A stretch of DNA of 64,000 nt from Streptomyces umbrinus. Lineage in GTDB: Bacteria; Actinomycetota; Actinomycetes; Streptomycetales; Streptomycetaceae. Positions 33,325 to 42,959 of the stretch are shown one piece after another. The notes beneath the pieces are model-generated. The model was not told the DNA's origin. It searched no databases and saw only the letters and a program-made list of their open reading frames with translations. The DNA lies in NCBI RefSeq assembly GCF_030817415.1, contig NZ_JAUSZI010000002.1, positions 5,580,001 to 5,644,000 of the forward strand, in the 5' to 3' direction. Numbering within the stretch: position 1 is the stretch's first letter; each line of letters starts with the position of its first letter. Position numbers and translations under genes: made by a program.

Positions 33325-33807
33325 GTGAAGCACTCCACTAACCACTCGACGCGACACGGCCGTGGTCCCGCCGGCCGACCGACCCGGCACGGCCGCGGTC
33401 CGGCCCGCCGGATCGGCCGTACTCTCGCCCTCGTTCTGCCCGTCGTCCTGGTGCTCTCCGGGACGCTCGCGGTCACCCGAGTCAACTGGTCGGGAAACAG
33501 TTCCTCGACATCGGTGCTCGCCGCATCCGCCGAGGACGTCTCCCGACGTGCCCCGTCCCGCGCCCCGCAGGACGTGCTGCGCGACAAGCTCCTCCTCGAA
33601 CTCCAGGAGAAGAGCCCAGGAGTGGCCCTCACCCACCTCCAGGAGGCGGTGAACGGCCGTCCGTCGCTCGCCAAGCACTGCGCCTCCATCGCCCGCGCCC
33701 TGGGCCGCGCCGCCGTCCGCGCCTACGGCCCCACCCGAGCCCAGTCGTTCGCCCGCCCGGTCTGCGACACATCCTTCGCCACGGGCGTGGCAGCCCAGCA
33801 CACCTGA
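33325..33807 (+). CDS. Hypothetical membrane-anchored/secreted protein
   Basis: The 160-residue product begins with a very basic stretch containing two copies of TRHGRGPAGR/TRHGRGPARR, then a hydrophobic segment (about 33-50, LALVLPVVLVLSGTLAV). An extracellular Arg/Ala-rich region follows, with two cysteines (KHCAS and PVCDT) that could pair. I recognise no domain. The GTG at 33325 begins MKHSTNHS; there is little ribosome-site signal, and a leaderless mRNA is possible. It stands alone between the msiK terminator and a dispersed repeat. Confidence 0.6.
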   Translation: MKHSTNHSTRHGRGPAGRPTRHGRGPARRIGRTLALVLPVVLVLSGTLAVTRVNWSGNSSSTSVLAASAEDVSRRAPSRAPQDVLRDKLLLELQEKSPGVALTHLQEAVNGRPSLAKHCASIARALGRAAVRAYGPTRAQSFARPVCDTSFATGVAAQHT

Positions 33808-33823
33808 GCCGCCCGGAGGGCCC

Positions 33824-33890
33824 GCGCCCCCGAAGGGGCGCGGGGAACTGCGCGACCAGCCCCCACGGCCCCGCAGGTGCCCACCCGTGC
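33824..33890 (+). repeat. Dispersed hairpin repeat
   Basis: Copy of the short variant: cccccgaaggggcgcgggg, then aactgcgcgaccagccccc. It lies between two genes on the same strand. Confidence 0.8.
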
Positions 33891-33945
33891 AGCCCACACG
33901 AGCCCTACCCGCCAAGCCCGCGGAGCGCGACGTACAGTTCGGGTC

Positions 33946-34677
33946 ATGACCGATCCGAACGCCGCGTCGCGCCCCGTTCAAGCCGTCGTCCTGGCCGGCG
34001 GCCAGGGCTCCCGGCTGCGTCCCTACACCGACGACCGTCCCAAGCCGATGGTCGAGATTCCCGGCACCGGGACCCCGATCATCGGCCACCAGCTGGCCTG
34101 GCTCGCCGAGGAGGGCGTCACCGACGTCGTCGTCTCGTGCGGCCATCTCGCCGAGGTGCTCCAGCAGTGGCTGGACTCGGCCGACCTGCCCGTCTCCGTG
34201 ACCACCGTGGTCGAGACGGAGCCCCTGGGCCGCGGCGGCGGCCTCAAGTTCGCCGCCAAGCACCTGCCCCACCCGGACCGCCCCTGGTACGCGACGAACG
34301 GCGACATCTGGACCCGTTTCTCGCTGCGTGAGATGGCGGACTTCCACACCGAGCGCGACGCGGTGGCCACCCTCGCGCTGGCCCGCCCCCGCATCCCGTG
34401 GGGCGCCGTCGAGACCGACGACTTCGGCCACATCACGGACTTCATCGAGTCCCCGCCGACCGCGTACGGCATCAACGCGGGTGTGTACGTCTTCTCCCCC
34501 GAGTTCGCCGCCCTGCTGCCCGACCTCGGCGACCACGAGCGCTCCACGTTCCCCCGCCTGGCCCGTGAGCGCCGTCTGGCCGGCTACCCGATCCCGCAGG
34601 GCGCGTACTGGCGCGCCATCGACACCGCGAAGGACCTCACCGAGGCCGCCAAGGAGCTGGCGGCGCTGGGGCGTTGA
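33946..34677 (+). CDS. Sugar-1-phosphate nucleotidyltransferase
   Basis: The 243-residue protein is a GT-A fold NTP-transferase: VVLAGGQGSRLRPYTDDRPKPMVEI holds the nucleotide-binding GxGxRL and the catalytic Lys. It also has ATNGDIWTRF (metal-binding Asp) and the closing WRAIDTAKDLTEA. It lacks the left-handed helix domain of acetyltransferase fusions and is close in length to bacterial mannose-1-phosphate guanylyltransferase-like enzymes. The activated sugar is not evident. The ATG at 33946 begins MTDPNAASRP. It converges with the DoxX gene. Confidence 0.82.
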   Translation: MTDPNAASRPVQAVVLAGGQGSRLRPYTDDRPKPMVEIPGTGTPIIGHQLAWLAEEGVTDVVVSCGHLAEVLQQWLDSADLPVSVTTVVETEPLGRGGGLKFAAKHLPHPDRPWYATNGDIWTRFSLREMADFHTERDAVATLALARPRIPWGAVETDDFGHITDFIESPPTAYGINAGVYVFSPEFAALLPDLGDHERSTFPRLARERRLAGYPIPQGAYWRAIDTAKDLTEAAKELAALGR

Positions 34678-34809
34678 GGCACTTGCCCCGACCCGCAGGA
34701 GTGGCATGTACGACGATGGGGCCCGGCACCTGAGTGGTGCGGACCCCGTCGTCGTACGGTCCTGGGCCGCCGTACCGGCTTGGCCGTGCCGCCCTGTCGG
34801 CGGGCGGTG

Positions 34810-36468
34810 TCAGCCCAGCAGGCCGCCCACGAGCCCGGAGCCACCGCCGGAGCCGCCGCTGCCGCCCGTGCTCCCGCCGGAGCCGGAGCCGCCGCCGCTG
34901 CCGGAGCCGCCGCCCGAGCCCGTACCGCCGGTGGTGCCGCCCGAGGAGGACGGACCGGCGCTGGTGCTGGGGGCCTGCGGCGGGGCCGACTGCTGGGGCG
35001 GGGCCTGACCGGAGCCCTGCGTCTGGCTGGGCTGCCCGGCACCGGCGCCCGCTGTCTCGCGGGCCGCGCCCGGTGTGGTCGCGGCGCCCGAGGGACTCGC
35101 GGAAGTGGCGCCCTGGGTGGGCGAGTTGGCCGCCGAGGGGCTCTCCTTGTGCCGGCGCTGGCCGGGCTCCTCCGGGAGCGGGGAGCCGGGCAGTTCGTTG
35201 CGCGGGGCCTCGCCGGGTCCGGGGACGACCACGCGGTCGGCGTCACGGACGGCGCCGCCGAGCAACGAGCCGATGAGCAGGGTGAGTCCGACGACGATGG
35301 TCGTGACGAGCGCGCCCCGGCGCAGCACGCGGCTGCGCAGCTCCCAGATGTCGGCGCGCGGTCCGAGCGTGCGCCAGGCCTCGCCGGCGAGGCGGCCGTC
35401 GATGGAGTAGACGGGGGCGCCCGCGATGATCAGCGGGGACCAGGCGGCGAGGTAGATGATGTCCGGTGCGTCGTAGGCGGGGACGGACTTCCAGCTGACG
35501 GTGAGGAGCAGCGCCGCCGACAGCAGCGCGCCGACGACCGCGGCGACCCGCTGCCACAGGCCGAGCACGGTGAGGACGCCGACGATGACCTGGAAGAAGG
35601 CGATGAGGAGTCCGGCACCGACGGGGTGTTCGAGGGCGAACTGGCGCAGTGGCTCGGCGAGTTCCCAGGGGTGCAGGGAGTTGAGCCACTTGACCATGGA
35701 GCCGCGCTTGCCGCCGTCGAAGTAGACGGGGTCGCAGAGCTTGCCCATGCCGGCATAGATGGAGATGAAGCCGAGGAAGACGCGCAGCGGGAGCAGGACG
35801 ACGCCGAGGTTCATCCGGCGGCCGGGGTAGTACCCGTGGCGCACGGGGGCGGCGCCGTGCCGCTTGAGCGCGCCGTCGTCCTCGTCCCGGTACTCGTCGG
35901 CGTCGTAGGAGTCGTCGTCCTCGAACTCGCCGTCCGCGTACGGGCGTTCGTCGATCTCCTCGTACGCGCTGCCCGCGCTGCGCATCTGCGGCAGCAGGCG
36001 GGTCTCGGGGCCGCGGACGGTCGGTGTCTCGACGGTGGCGTCGACGTCGAACCCGGGGGGTCCGCCCTCGCCGACGCGCGGGATGACCTGGGTCGCACCG
36101 CCGTCGTCGGCGGGCGCCTCGGCGCCGTGCCGCAGACTCGTGCTCCGCACCGCCTGCAACAGCCGGGTGGCGCCGGTGTCGTCGGGGGCGGACTTCCCGC
36201 TCCAGACGACGGGCGCGCGGCGGCGGGTGCCTGCGGTGGTTCCGACGACGGGGATGCGCGCGGTGTCCTCGCCCGAGCTCAAGTGCCGCGCGGCGCGCGG
36301 GGACTGGGCCCGCGGGGCGGCGTTCAGCTGCACGCGGAAGCTCGCATGATTGACGATGACCTGCGCCGGATCGCTCGGCACCTTCACCATGCTCAGCGCG
36401 GGAGCGTCGTCGAATCCCAACGAGCGGTCCCCCGTGGGTGTGCGGGGTGTTCTGGTGTCCACACTCAT
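34810..36468 (-). CDS. DoxX-family membrane protein with long disordered tails
   Basis: The 552-residue protein has about 215 cytoplasmic, charged N-terminal residues. A DoxX membrane domain of about four helices follows at roughly 220-400 (MNLGVVLLPLRVFLGFISIYAGMGKL, PVGAGLLIAFFQVIVGVLTVLG). A fifth helix (LVTTIVVGLTLLIGSLLGG) comes next, then a Ser/Pro/Gln tail ending in a Gly-Ser run. DoxX proteins are small quinone-pool or redox-linked membrane proteins of uncertain role; here the tails more than double the size. The low-complexity C-terminus lies on the outside if the N-terminus is inside and the helix count is odd. It starts with ATG at 36468. Confidence 0.78.
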   Translation of the reverse strand: MSVDTRTPRTPTGDRSLGFDDAPALSMVKVPSDPAQVIVNHASFRVQLNAAPRAQSPRAARHLSSGEDTARIPVVGTTAGTRRRAPVVWSGKSAPDDTGATRLLQAVRSTSLRHGAEAPADDGGATQVIPRVGEGGPPGFDVDATVETPTVRGPETRLLPQMRSAGSAYEEIDERPYADGEFEDDDSYDADEYRDEDDGALKRHGAAPVRHGYYPGRRMNLGVVLLPLRVFLGFISIYAGMGKLCDPVYFDGGKRGSMVKWLNSLHPWELAEPLRQFALEHPVGAGLLIAFFQVIVGVLTVLGLWQRVAAVVGALLSAALLLTVSWKSVPAYDAPDIIYLAAWSPLIIAGAPVYSIDGRLAGEAWRTLGPRADIWELRSRVLRRGALVTTIVVGLTLLIGSLLGGAVRDADRVVVPGPGEAPRNELPGSPLPEEPGQRRHKESPSAANSPTQGATSASPSGAATTPGAARETAGAGAGQPSQTQGSGQAPPQQSAPPQAPSTSAGPSSSGGTTGGTGSGGGSGSGGGSGSGGSTGGSGGSGGGSGLVGGLLG

Positions 36469-36540
36469 CTAACCGAGTGACGTGTGTTTAGGACACTGCT
36501 TTGACCGCCCCGATCTGTCCGGACCCCGTCAAGATCAACG

Positions 36541-36596
36541 AGCCGCGCCCCGCAAGGGGCGCGGGGAACTGCGCGACCAGCCCCCACGCACCCGCG
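36541..36596 (+). repeat. Dispersed hairpin repeat
   Basis: Short variant: ccccgcaaggggcgcgggg, then aactgcgcgaccagccccc, located just downstream of rlmB. Confidence 0.8.
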
Positions 36597-36628
36597 GATC
36601 AATTCAACCGGGCGTCAGCCACACCGAT

Positions 36629-37585
36629 TCAGGCCCGGCGCCGAGCCGCCTCGTACAGCACAACTCCCGCAGCCACACCCGCGTTCAGCGACTCCGTGCC
36701 ACCCGGCATAGGAATCCGCACCCTGAAGTCACAGGTCTCACCGACGAGTCGGGAAAGCCCCTTGCCCTCGCTGCCGACGACGATGACGACGGGCCCTCCG
36801 AGGGCCTCCAGGTCACCGACCTCGGCCTCCCCGTCCGCGGCGAGTCCGACCACGACGAGGCCGGCCTTCTTGTAGGCCTCAAGGGCCCGCGTCAGGTTGG
36901 ACGCACGGGCGACCGGCGTACGGGCGGCGGCACCCGCGGACGTCTTCCACGCACCGGCGGTCATCCCGGCCGCACGGCGCTCGGGCACGACGACACCGTG
37001 ACCGCCGAACGCGGAGACGGACCGGACGACGGCACCGAGGTTGCGCGGGTCGGTCACGCCGTCGAGCGCGACGATCAGCGGGTCCACACCCTCGTCGTAC
37101 GCGGCGGCCGCGAGGTCCTCCGGGTGCGCGTACTCGTACGGCGGGACCTGGAGGACGAGCCCCTGGTGGTTGAGGCCGTTGGTCATGCGGTCGAGCTCGG
37201 GGCGCGGGGCCTCCATGAGGTGGATGCCGCCGCGGTCCGCGGCGAGCTGGAGCGCCTCGCGCACCCGCTCGTCGTTGTCGATGAACTGCTGGACGTAGAG
37301 CATCGACGCCGGGACGCCCTCGCGCAGCGCCTCGACGACGGAGTTGCGCCCGACGACCATCTCGGACGTGCCCTTGCCGCCCCGGCCGCCGCGCGGCGAC
37401 GGGCGGCGCACGGTCTGCTTCGCGTTGGCCTTGGCGACGGCGCCGGCGATGCGGTTCTTCTTGTGACCCTTGCGCGCTTCGGCGGGCGGGGTCGGACCCT
37501 TGCCTTCCAGGCCCCGGCGTCGCTGGCCGCCACTGCCGACCTGCGCGCCCTTCTTGCCGGACATGCGGCGGTTGTTAGCGGCCAT
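36629..37585 (-). CDS. rlmB: 23S rRNA (guanosine-2'-O)-methyltransferase RlmB (TrmH family)
   Basis: RlmB methylates the 2'-O of a guanosine in 23S rRNA using SAM. The 318-residue product has a basic Gly/Lys-rich N-terminus of 70 residues, the substrate-binding domain ([16 protein letters not shown]) and the SPOUT trefoil-knot domain. That domain is marked by [35 protein letters not shown] and [23 protein letters not shown]. It lies 120 bp after cysS on the same strand, and this pairing is common in actinobacteria. Confidence 0.92.
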   Translation of the reverse strand: MAANNRRMSGKKGAQVGSGGQRRRGLEGKGPTPPAEARKGHKKNRIAGAVAKANAKQTVRRPSPRGGRGGKGTSEMVVGRNSVVEALREGVPASMLYVQQFIDNDERVREALQLAADRGGIHLMEAPRPELDRMTNGLNHQGLVLQVPPYEYAHPEDLAAAAYDEGVDPLIVALDGVTDPRNLGAVVRSVSAFGGHGVVVPERRAAGMTAGAWKTSAGAAARTPVARASNLTRALEAYKKAGLVVVGLAADGEAEVGDLEALGGPVVIVVGSEGKGLSRLVGETCDFRVRIPMPGGTESLNAGVAAGVVLYEAARRRA

Positions 37586-37707
37586 GACCTACCTGTCTGT
37601 GTGAGGGCGTACATGCGTACGTCTGTGGTGTACGTGTCTGTGAAATGCCGTGCGTCTACGAGTGTGCCGCCCGGACACCCGAGCGGCACAATCGATCAAG
37701 GAAACGG

Positions 37708-39105
37708 TCAGCGCGGGCCGAGTGTCCAGCGCGGTCCCTGGGGGCCGTCCTCGATCACGAGCCCGGACTGGTTGAGCTGGTCACGGATGGCGTCGGCGGT
37801 GGCCCAGTCCTTGCGGGTGCGGGCGGACTCGCGCTGCTGCAGCACCAGCCGTACGAGCGTGTCGACGACTCCGTGCAGATCCTCGCCGCGGTCGCTCTCG
37901 CCCGCCCAGTGCGGGTCGAGCGGGTCGAGACCGAGGACGCCGAGCATGGCGCGGACCTCGGCCAGCCGTGCGACCGCGGCCTCCTTGTCGTCGGCGGCCA
38001 GTGCGCTGTTGCCCTGGCGGACCGTGGTGTGCACGACGGCGAGGGCCTGGGGGACGCCCAGGTCGTCGTCCATCGCCTCGGCGAAGGCCGGCGGGACCTC
38101 GGCCGCGGGCTCGACGGCTCCGGCCTTCTCCACCACCCGCTGCACGAAGCCCTCGATCCGCGCGAACGCGGACTCGGCCTCGCGCAGTGCTTCCTCGCTG
38201 TACTCGATGGTGGAGCGGTAGTGCGGGGTGCCGAGGTAGTAGCGCAGCACGATGGGCCGCCACGCCTTGAGCATCTCGCTGACGAGTACGGAGTTGCCGA
38301 GCGACTTGGACATCTTGTCGCCGCTCATGGTGACCCACGAGTTGTGCACCCAGTAGTGCGCGAACTCGTCGCCGAAGCCCCTGGCCTGGGCGATCTCGTT
38401 CTCGTGGTGCGGGAAGATCAGGTCGATGCCGCCGCCGTGGATGTCGAAGGCGGGGCCCAGGTACTTGTGGGCCATGGCGCTGCACTCCAGGTGCCAGCCG
38501 GGCCGGCCCCGGCCCCAGGGCGTCTCCCAGCTGGGCTCGCCGGGCTTGACGGCCTTCCACATGGCGAAGTCCCGCGGGTCCCGCTTCCCGGTCTCGCCTT
38601 CCCCGGCGGGCTGGCGCAGCTCGTCCAGGTCCTGGTTGGACAGCGAGAGATAGCCGGGCAGGGAGCGCACGTCGAAGTACACGTTCCCCTCGGCCTCGTA
38701 CGCGTGCCCGCGCTCGATGAGCGTGCGCATCATCTCGACCATCTCGGTGATGTGGCCGGTCGCGCGCGGCTCGTACGTCGGCGGGAGGCAGCCCAGTGCC
38801 GTGTAGCCGTCGTTGAACGCGCGCTCGTTCTCGTAACCGATCGACCACCACGGCCTGTTCTGCTCGGCGGCCTTCCAGATGATCTTGTCGTCGATGTCGG
38901 TGACATTCCGGATGAACGTCACGTCGTAGCCGCGGTGCTCGAACCAGCGGCGCATGATGTCGAAGTTGAGGCCGGACCTGATGTGCCCGATGTGCGGGGC
39001 CGCCTGCACGGTGGCGCCACAGAGGTAGATCGAGACACAACCCGGCGTGATCGGGGTGAAGTCACGGATCTGCCGGGCGCTGGTGTCGTACAGGCGAATA
39101 GTCAC
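37708..39105 (-). CDS. cysS: Cysteinyl-tRNA synthetase
   Basis: CysRS charges tRNA-Cys. The 465-residue class I synthetase shows the zinc-site Cys in IYLCGATVQ, the HIGH motif as HIGH in [10 protein letters not shown], zinc ligands in [13 protein letters not shown] and [10 protein letters not shown], and the KMSKS motif in [12 protein letters not shown]. Residues continue to GPRWTLGPR at the C-terminus, full length. The GTG at 39105 ([16 protein letters not shown]) is family-typical; the longer frame upstream is not. A repeat-filled 269-bp gap separates it from ispF. Confidence 0.95.
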   Translation of the reverse strand: MTIRLYDTSARQIRDFTPITPGCVSIYLCGATVQAAPHIGHIRSGLNFDIMRRWFEHRGYDVTFIRNVTDIDDKIIWKAAEQNRPWWSIGYENERAFNDGYTALGCLPPTYEPRATGHITEMVEMMRTLIERGHAYEAEGNVYFDVRSLPGYLSLSNQDLDELRQPAGEGETGKRDPRDFAMWKAVKPGEPSWETPWGRGRPGWHLECSAMAHKYLGPAFDIHGGGIDLIFPHHENEIAQARGFGDEFAHYWVHNSWVTMSGDKMSKSLGNSVLVSEMLKAWRPIVLRYYLGTPHYRSTIEYSEEALREAESAFARIEGFVQRVVEKAGAVEPAAEVPPAFAEAMDDDLGVPQALAVVHTTVRQGNSALAADDKEAAVARLAEVRAMLGVLGLDPLDPHWAGESDRGEDLHGVVDTLVRLVLQQRESARTRKDWATADAIRDQLNQSGLVIEDGPQGPRWTLGPR

Positions 39106-39237
39106 CCCTCCAGGGTAGTGGGCGACGACCAGTGCCCCGAGACCCTTCCGACACATGGCTCACGATTCGTGACGTCCGCTCCGCGGGCGCCCGCCCAGTC
39201 TTTTTCTCGCCCCCGCCGCCCCTTCCCGTCCCGTCCT

Positions 39238-39372
39238 TCTGGGGCTCCGCCCCAGACCCCGTCGTCGGGTGCGGGTGGGTGGGGGCTGGTCGCGCAGTTC
39301 CCCGCGCCCCTGAGGTTTTTCAGCCTCTCCGGCGTTTGAGGAGCGGGGGTTCGGGGGCGGAGCCCCCGAGTA
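39238..39372. repeat. Compound dispersed repeat between cysS and ispF
   Basis: The stretch contains ggggctccgccccagacccc, the reverse form ggggctggtcgcgcagttcc, a gcgtttgaggagcggg tract and gggggcggagcccccgag. These are three modules of the Streptomyces intergenic hairpin family arranged in a row. Confidence 0.8.
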
Positions 39373-39374
39373 AG

Positions 39375-39896
39375 TCACCCCACCCGAGCCACCAACGCCG
39401 TGGCCACCGCCATCAGCCCCTCGTCCCGCCCGGGGAAGCCGAGGCCGTCCGTGGTCGCGCCGGACACCGACACCGGCGCCCCAACCGCCTCCGAAAGAAT
39501 CTTCTGCGCCTCGTCACGGCGCTTGCCGATCTTGGGGCGAGGACCGACGACCTGCACGGCCACGTTGCCGATGGTGAAACCCCCGGCGCGAACGATCCGC
39601 GCCGCCTCCGTCAACAGCACAACCCCCGAAGCCCCGGCCCACTCGGCCCGCCCGGTCCCGAAGTGCTGCCCGAGATCCCCCATCCCGGCCGCGGAGAAGA
39701 GCGCGTTGCAGGCGGCATGCGCGACGACATCCGCGTCGGAGTGCCCGGCCAGCCCCGGCCCCTCCCCCTCCCACTTCAACCCCGCGCACCACAGCTCACG
39801 CCCTTCCTCGAAGGCGTGGATGTCGGTGCCGATACCGACGAGCGGCAGCACGGGCCCCTGAAATCCCTCGGAACCCCCGGACCCCTCAGAAGCCAT
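39375..39896 (-). CDS. ispF: 2-C-methyl-D-erythritol 2,4-cyclodiphosphate synthase
   Basis: IspF cyclises CDP-methylerythritol 2-phosphate in the MEP isoprenoid pathway. The 173-residue protein has the zinc ligands [13 protein letters not shown] and [29 protein letters not shown], then [12 protein letters not shown] and the closing [21 protein letters not shown]. The first 15 residues are an acidic extension. The ATG at 39896 overlaps the frame-restored end of ispD by 11 bases, so the two are co-transcribed. Confidence 0.95.
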   Translation of the reverse strand: MASEGSGGSEGFQGPVLPLVGIGTDIHAFEEGRELWCAGLKWEGEGPGLAGHSDADVVAHAACNALFSAAGMGDLGQHFGTGRAEWAGASGVVLLTEAARIVRAGGFTIGNVAVQVVGPRPKIGKRRDEAQKILSEAVGAPVSVSGATTDGLGFPGRDEGLMAVATALVARVG

Positions 39897-40636
39897 CGTT
39901 CAACCTCCGCCGCGCCAGAACGGCCTCCGCCAACACCAGGTCCAGGGGACGCGTCACCTTGAACGCCTCCTCGTGCCCGGGCACGACAACCACCCCGAAG
40001 CCCGAGCTGCTCGACCATGCTCGCGTCGTCCGTGACGTTCTCGGTCACGGTCTCGTGCGCACGCACGAGCGTGTCGCGGTCGAACCCCTGCGGAGTCTGC
40101 ACGGCCCGCAGCCGCGCCCGCTCCGGTGTGGCGACAACCGGCTCGGGCTCCCCGGGCGCCGCGGGCTCGACCTGCTTGACGGTGTCCGCGAGCGGCAGCG
40201 CGGGCACGACGGCGGGAGCCCCCTCCCGTACGGCCTCGATCACGGCATCGACCGTGTCCACGGGCACCAGCGGACGTGCGGCGTCGTGCACGAGCACGAT
40301 GTCGATCCCGGGCGGCAGCGCGTCGAGCCCTATCCGTACGGACTCCTGCCGGCTGTCTCCCCCGGGGACGACGAGGAAGTCGGTCCGCTCGGGCAGGGCG
40401 TGCGCGTCGAGAAGCGTCTTCACCTCGGCGGCTCCGTCGGGCGGAGCCACGACGACGACGAGGGAGACGGCACGGGACGCGGCCATGGCGCGTACCGCGT
40501 GGATGAGCATGGGGGTGCCGTTCAGCGCGCGTAGCGCTTTGGGGGCGCCCGGACCAAGGCGTACGCCCCGGCCGGCGGCCGGAATCACGGCCGCCGTACG
40601 GGCCCCGGAAGGCGAAGGGCGCGAATCGTCAGACAT
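39886..40636 (-). CDS. ispD: 2-C-methyl-D-erythritol 4-phosphate cytidylyltransferase with a one-base frameshift
   Basis: IspD couples methylerythritol phosphate to CTP in the MEP pathway. Active-site motifs are all in the first frame: [53 protein letters not shown] and [10 protein letters not shown]. After that Gly the frame breaks. The expected ending ([19 protein letters not shown], then [19 protein letters not shown]) is encoded perfectly in the -1 frame down to the TGA at 39886. One extra base in the CCC at 40001-40003 explains this. Unfixed, the frame runs on to 39776 inside ispF. As the pathway is essential, a sequencing error is likely, but a true change cannot be excluded. Confidence 0.88.
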
Positions 40637-40980
40637 CGGTTCCTGTCAGGTTTGTGTGCTCGGCCGACGTGGGTATGGCCTGGGCGTGGTACCCCCGACC
40701 GAAGGTTGGGGGAGTGCCGGGCGCGACGCCTTGACCGGACCCTTCCGTGACATTCGGTCGAGCCGCTGCCCGGGCCCGGCACGCCAAGTATCGGGGCCGT
40801 GAATGTTCGTCGAGAAATGATCGGCATGAATGTTCGGGGGCACCGAGAGCAAGGTATCCGGGCACGAACATGCCGCAGCGCCCGGCGACAATGGATACGT
40901 CATCGGGCACCGCGGCATTTCATTGCGCCGAACCGCTCGTTTCGCCTCTGGTCAGAAAGCGATCAGAGCGCAGACGGGCG
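40637..40980. other. Gap between carD and ispD
   Basis: This 344-bp gap holds no supported gene. A hairpin-like element acccccgaccgaaggttggg at 40691-40713 resembles another common Streptomyces intergenic repeat. It may be the terminator of carD or the ispD leader. Confidence 0.45.
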
Positions 40981-41463
40981 TCAGGACGCGAGGACCTCGT
41001 CGAGCAGTGCCTCGGCCTTGTCCTCGTTCGTGTTCTCCGCGAGGGCGAGCTCGCTCACCAGGATCTGGCGGGCCTTGGCGAGCATGCGCTTCTCGCCGGC
41101 GGAGAGTCCACGCTCGCGCTCACGACGCCACAGGTCACGGACCACTTCCGCAACCTTGATGACATCGCCGGAGGCGAGCTTCTCGAGATTTGCCTTGTAA
41201 CGACGCGACCAGTTCGTGGGCTCCTCGGCATACGGCGCGCGCAGTACCTCGAAGACCCGGTCCAGCCCGTCCTGACCGACCACATCACGTACGCCGACGA
41301 ACTCCGCATTGTCCGCTGGCACACGCACCGTCAGGTCGCCCTGGGCGACCTTCAGCACCAAGTAGGTCTTGTCCACGCCTTTGATCTGGCGAGTTTCGAT
41401 GGCCTCGATCAGCGCGGCCCCGTGATGGGGATAGACCACGGTGTCGCCAACCTTGAACGTCAT
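40981..41463 (-). CDS. carD: CarD/CdnL-type RNA polymerase-binding regulator
   Basis: This global regulator binds the RNA polymerase beta subunit and stabilises open promoter complexes. The 160-residue protein has the Tudor-like RNAP-interacting domain ([41 protein letters not shown]) and the basic helical DNA-binding domain with the conserved Trp ([22 protein letters not shown]). Length and motif order equal the actinobacterial family. It is the first gene of the minus-strand run that continues with ispD, ispF, cysS and rlmB, though a 344-bp gap follows it. Confidence 0.95.
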   Translation of the reverse strand: MTFKVGDTVVYPHHGAALIEAIETRQIKGVDKTYLVLKVAQGDLTVRVPADNAEFVGVRDVVGQDGLDRVFEVLRAPYAEEPTNWSRRYKANLEKLASGDVIKVAEVVRDLWRRERERGLSAGEKRMLAKARQILVSELALAENTNEDKAEALLDEVLAS

Positions 41464-42164
41464 GTGACAGGTACCCCTTCCGTGGCTATCCAGGGTAACA
41501 CGGAAACCGCGTGTTCTGAATGGCGTTTTCGCAGGTCAGGGCATATCTCGGGGCTTGACAATCGCGACATGAACGTGCTGCGGAGGGGTAGCGGAGGACG
41601 GTATTCGCAGGTCGGAGCGGCTCTCCACACGAAGGGAAACGCGCACGTTACAACACGCCGGGACCCCGCTCACGTGCCTGAACGTCCAGATTTGTCGGGT
41701 TCCGAGAGCTCACGTTCCGCTACTCCGTTCGGTGAGCGGAGTCCCGTACGAGGGGAATCCGGAATTGATCACGGCGGCCGAAGGCGCGTCGGAGATCGGC
41801 CCGAGAGCCGACCCGAGATCGACGGAAGATCAACCGGGCATCGGCCGAAGATCGATTTCCGGGATCGCCGTGCATTCCTTACGTGATTTCCGCAAGAGCC
41901 GGACGGGGGGCTTACCGATGCTTCTTATGTGAATGGCAGACCAATGTGCGCCCAATGGAACCGCCGAGTGTGTTGAGCGGCCAGTGACGGGCCCAGTGAC
42001 AAGGGAGGCTCGACCGGGCCGGAGCGCACCCACCGGCCGCTAGAGGCGGGTCGGGTGCGGTGGCGCGGGAACGGCTCGGTAACCTAAGGCCGCTGACAGA
42101 CCCTTAGGGCGGCTTTATGCAGGAGCCGCTCTGCTTCGCCCACGTTCAAGGAGTTGCCGCCGCC
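41464..42164. other. Long divergent intergenic region between carD and a lipoprotein gene
   Basis: The 700-bp gap holds no convincing gene. Within it are a possible carD promoter at 41492-41520 and a cluster of gatcg-containing degenerate repeats at about 41775-41865. A hairpin ctaaggccgc...cccttagggcggc lies near 42080-42110, close to the lipoprotein start. Open frames at 41732 and 41830 lack ribosome sites. Confidence 0.5.
41492..41520 (-). promoter_or_regulatory. Possible carD promoter
   Basis: On the minus strand TTCAGA (41520-41515) and TACCCT (41497-41492) are separated by 17 bases, a fair SigA-type match, about 30 bp before the carD start codon. Confidence 0.35.
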
Positions 42165-42860
42165 GTGAGCAGCAGCCTTCGACGCGGCGGACTCGCCGCC
42201 GCCGCCATCGCGTTCTCGGTCGCCTCGCTCGCCGCGTGCGGAGCCGGCAACAAGGCCCAGACGCTGGAGATCAAGCCGGACAACGCCGCCACCAGCGTCG
42301 GTGACATCCAGATCCAGAGTGCCGTCGTCGTCACCCAGCCCGAGCTGGAGTCGACCGGCCCCGCCGTCGTCTCAGCGACCCTCTTCAACGAGGGCCCCAC
42401 CGCCCAGACGCTCGACTCCATCGCCGTGGAGGGCATCTCCAAGCCCGCCACGATCAAGCCCGCCAAGGGTTCGGGGGCGCTGACCATCCCGGCCGGCGGT
42501 TCGGTGATCCTCGGCGGCAAGGGCAACGCCTCCGCCGTACTGGAGAGCAGCCGTGAGGCCTTCGACGACGGCGACGCCCAGCCGGTCACCTTCACCTTCA
42601 GCAAGACCGGTGACGTGACGCTGAAGGCGTTCGTCGTGCCCGCCGAGAGCTACTTCTCCAAGTGGGGCCCGACCGAGATCCCGACGACGCCGTCCGCGAA
42701 GCCCTCCGGTTCGGGCTCACCGTCCGGCTCGGCGAGCGGGTCGCCCTCGGGCTCCCCGTCCGGGTCCGCGTCGGGCGCGACCGGCGAGGCGGGCTCCGAG
42801 CCCTCCGACACCGCGGCCTCGTCGAGCGCGACGGCCTCGGAGTCGGCCGCGGGCCACTGA
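42165..42860 (+). CDS. Secreted lipoprotein of unknown function
   Basis: The 231-residue precursor has a lipoprotein signal (basic SSSLRRGG, hydrophobic LAAAAIAFSVA, lipobox LAAC with Cys at about 25). The mature part (residues 30-180) looks like a beta-sandwich copper-chaperone or DUF461-like domain (GDIQIQSAVVVTQPELESTGPA, VSATLFNEGPTAQTLDSI, VTFTFSKTGDVTLKAFVVP). A 60-residue Ser/Gly/Pro linker ends the protein. The GTG at 42165 is preferred, with AAGGAG about 11 bases upstream; ATG 42117 would add 16 atypical residues. It is convergent with phoP across a strong terminator. Confidence 0.75.
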   Translation: MSSSLRRGGLAAAAIAFSVASLAACGAGNKAQTLEIKPDNAATSVGDIQIQSAVVVTQPELESTGPAVVSATLFNEGPTAQTLDSIAVEGISKPATIKPAKGSGALTIPAGGSVILGGKGNASAVLESSREAFDDGDAQPVTFTFSKTGDVTLKAFVVPAESYFSKWGPTEIPTTPSAKPSGSGSPSGSASGSPSGSPSGSASGATGEAGSEPSDTAASSSATASESAAGH

Positions 42861-42871
42861 CACCCGTACGA

Positions 42872-42909
42872 CGAAAGGGCGGGCCCCTGTGGAGGGGCCC
42901 GCCCTTTCG
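42872..42909. terminator. Bidirectional terminator between lipoprotein gene and phoP
   Basis: A 17-bp perfect stem (cgaaagggcgggcccct and its complement) with a GTGG loop. It ends in an A/T-containing flank on both strands, fitting a terminator shared by converging genes. Confidence 0.85.
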
Positions 42910-42959
42910 CCGTACTCGAACTCTCCGCGGCGTCGGTCTCCCGACGTCTCCCAAGCGGT

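Noticed and set aside
41732..42033. Genes in the long gap upstream of the lipoprotein
   Set aside because: Frames lack ribosome sites and show biased, non-protein-like composition.
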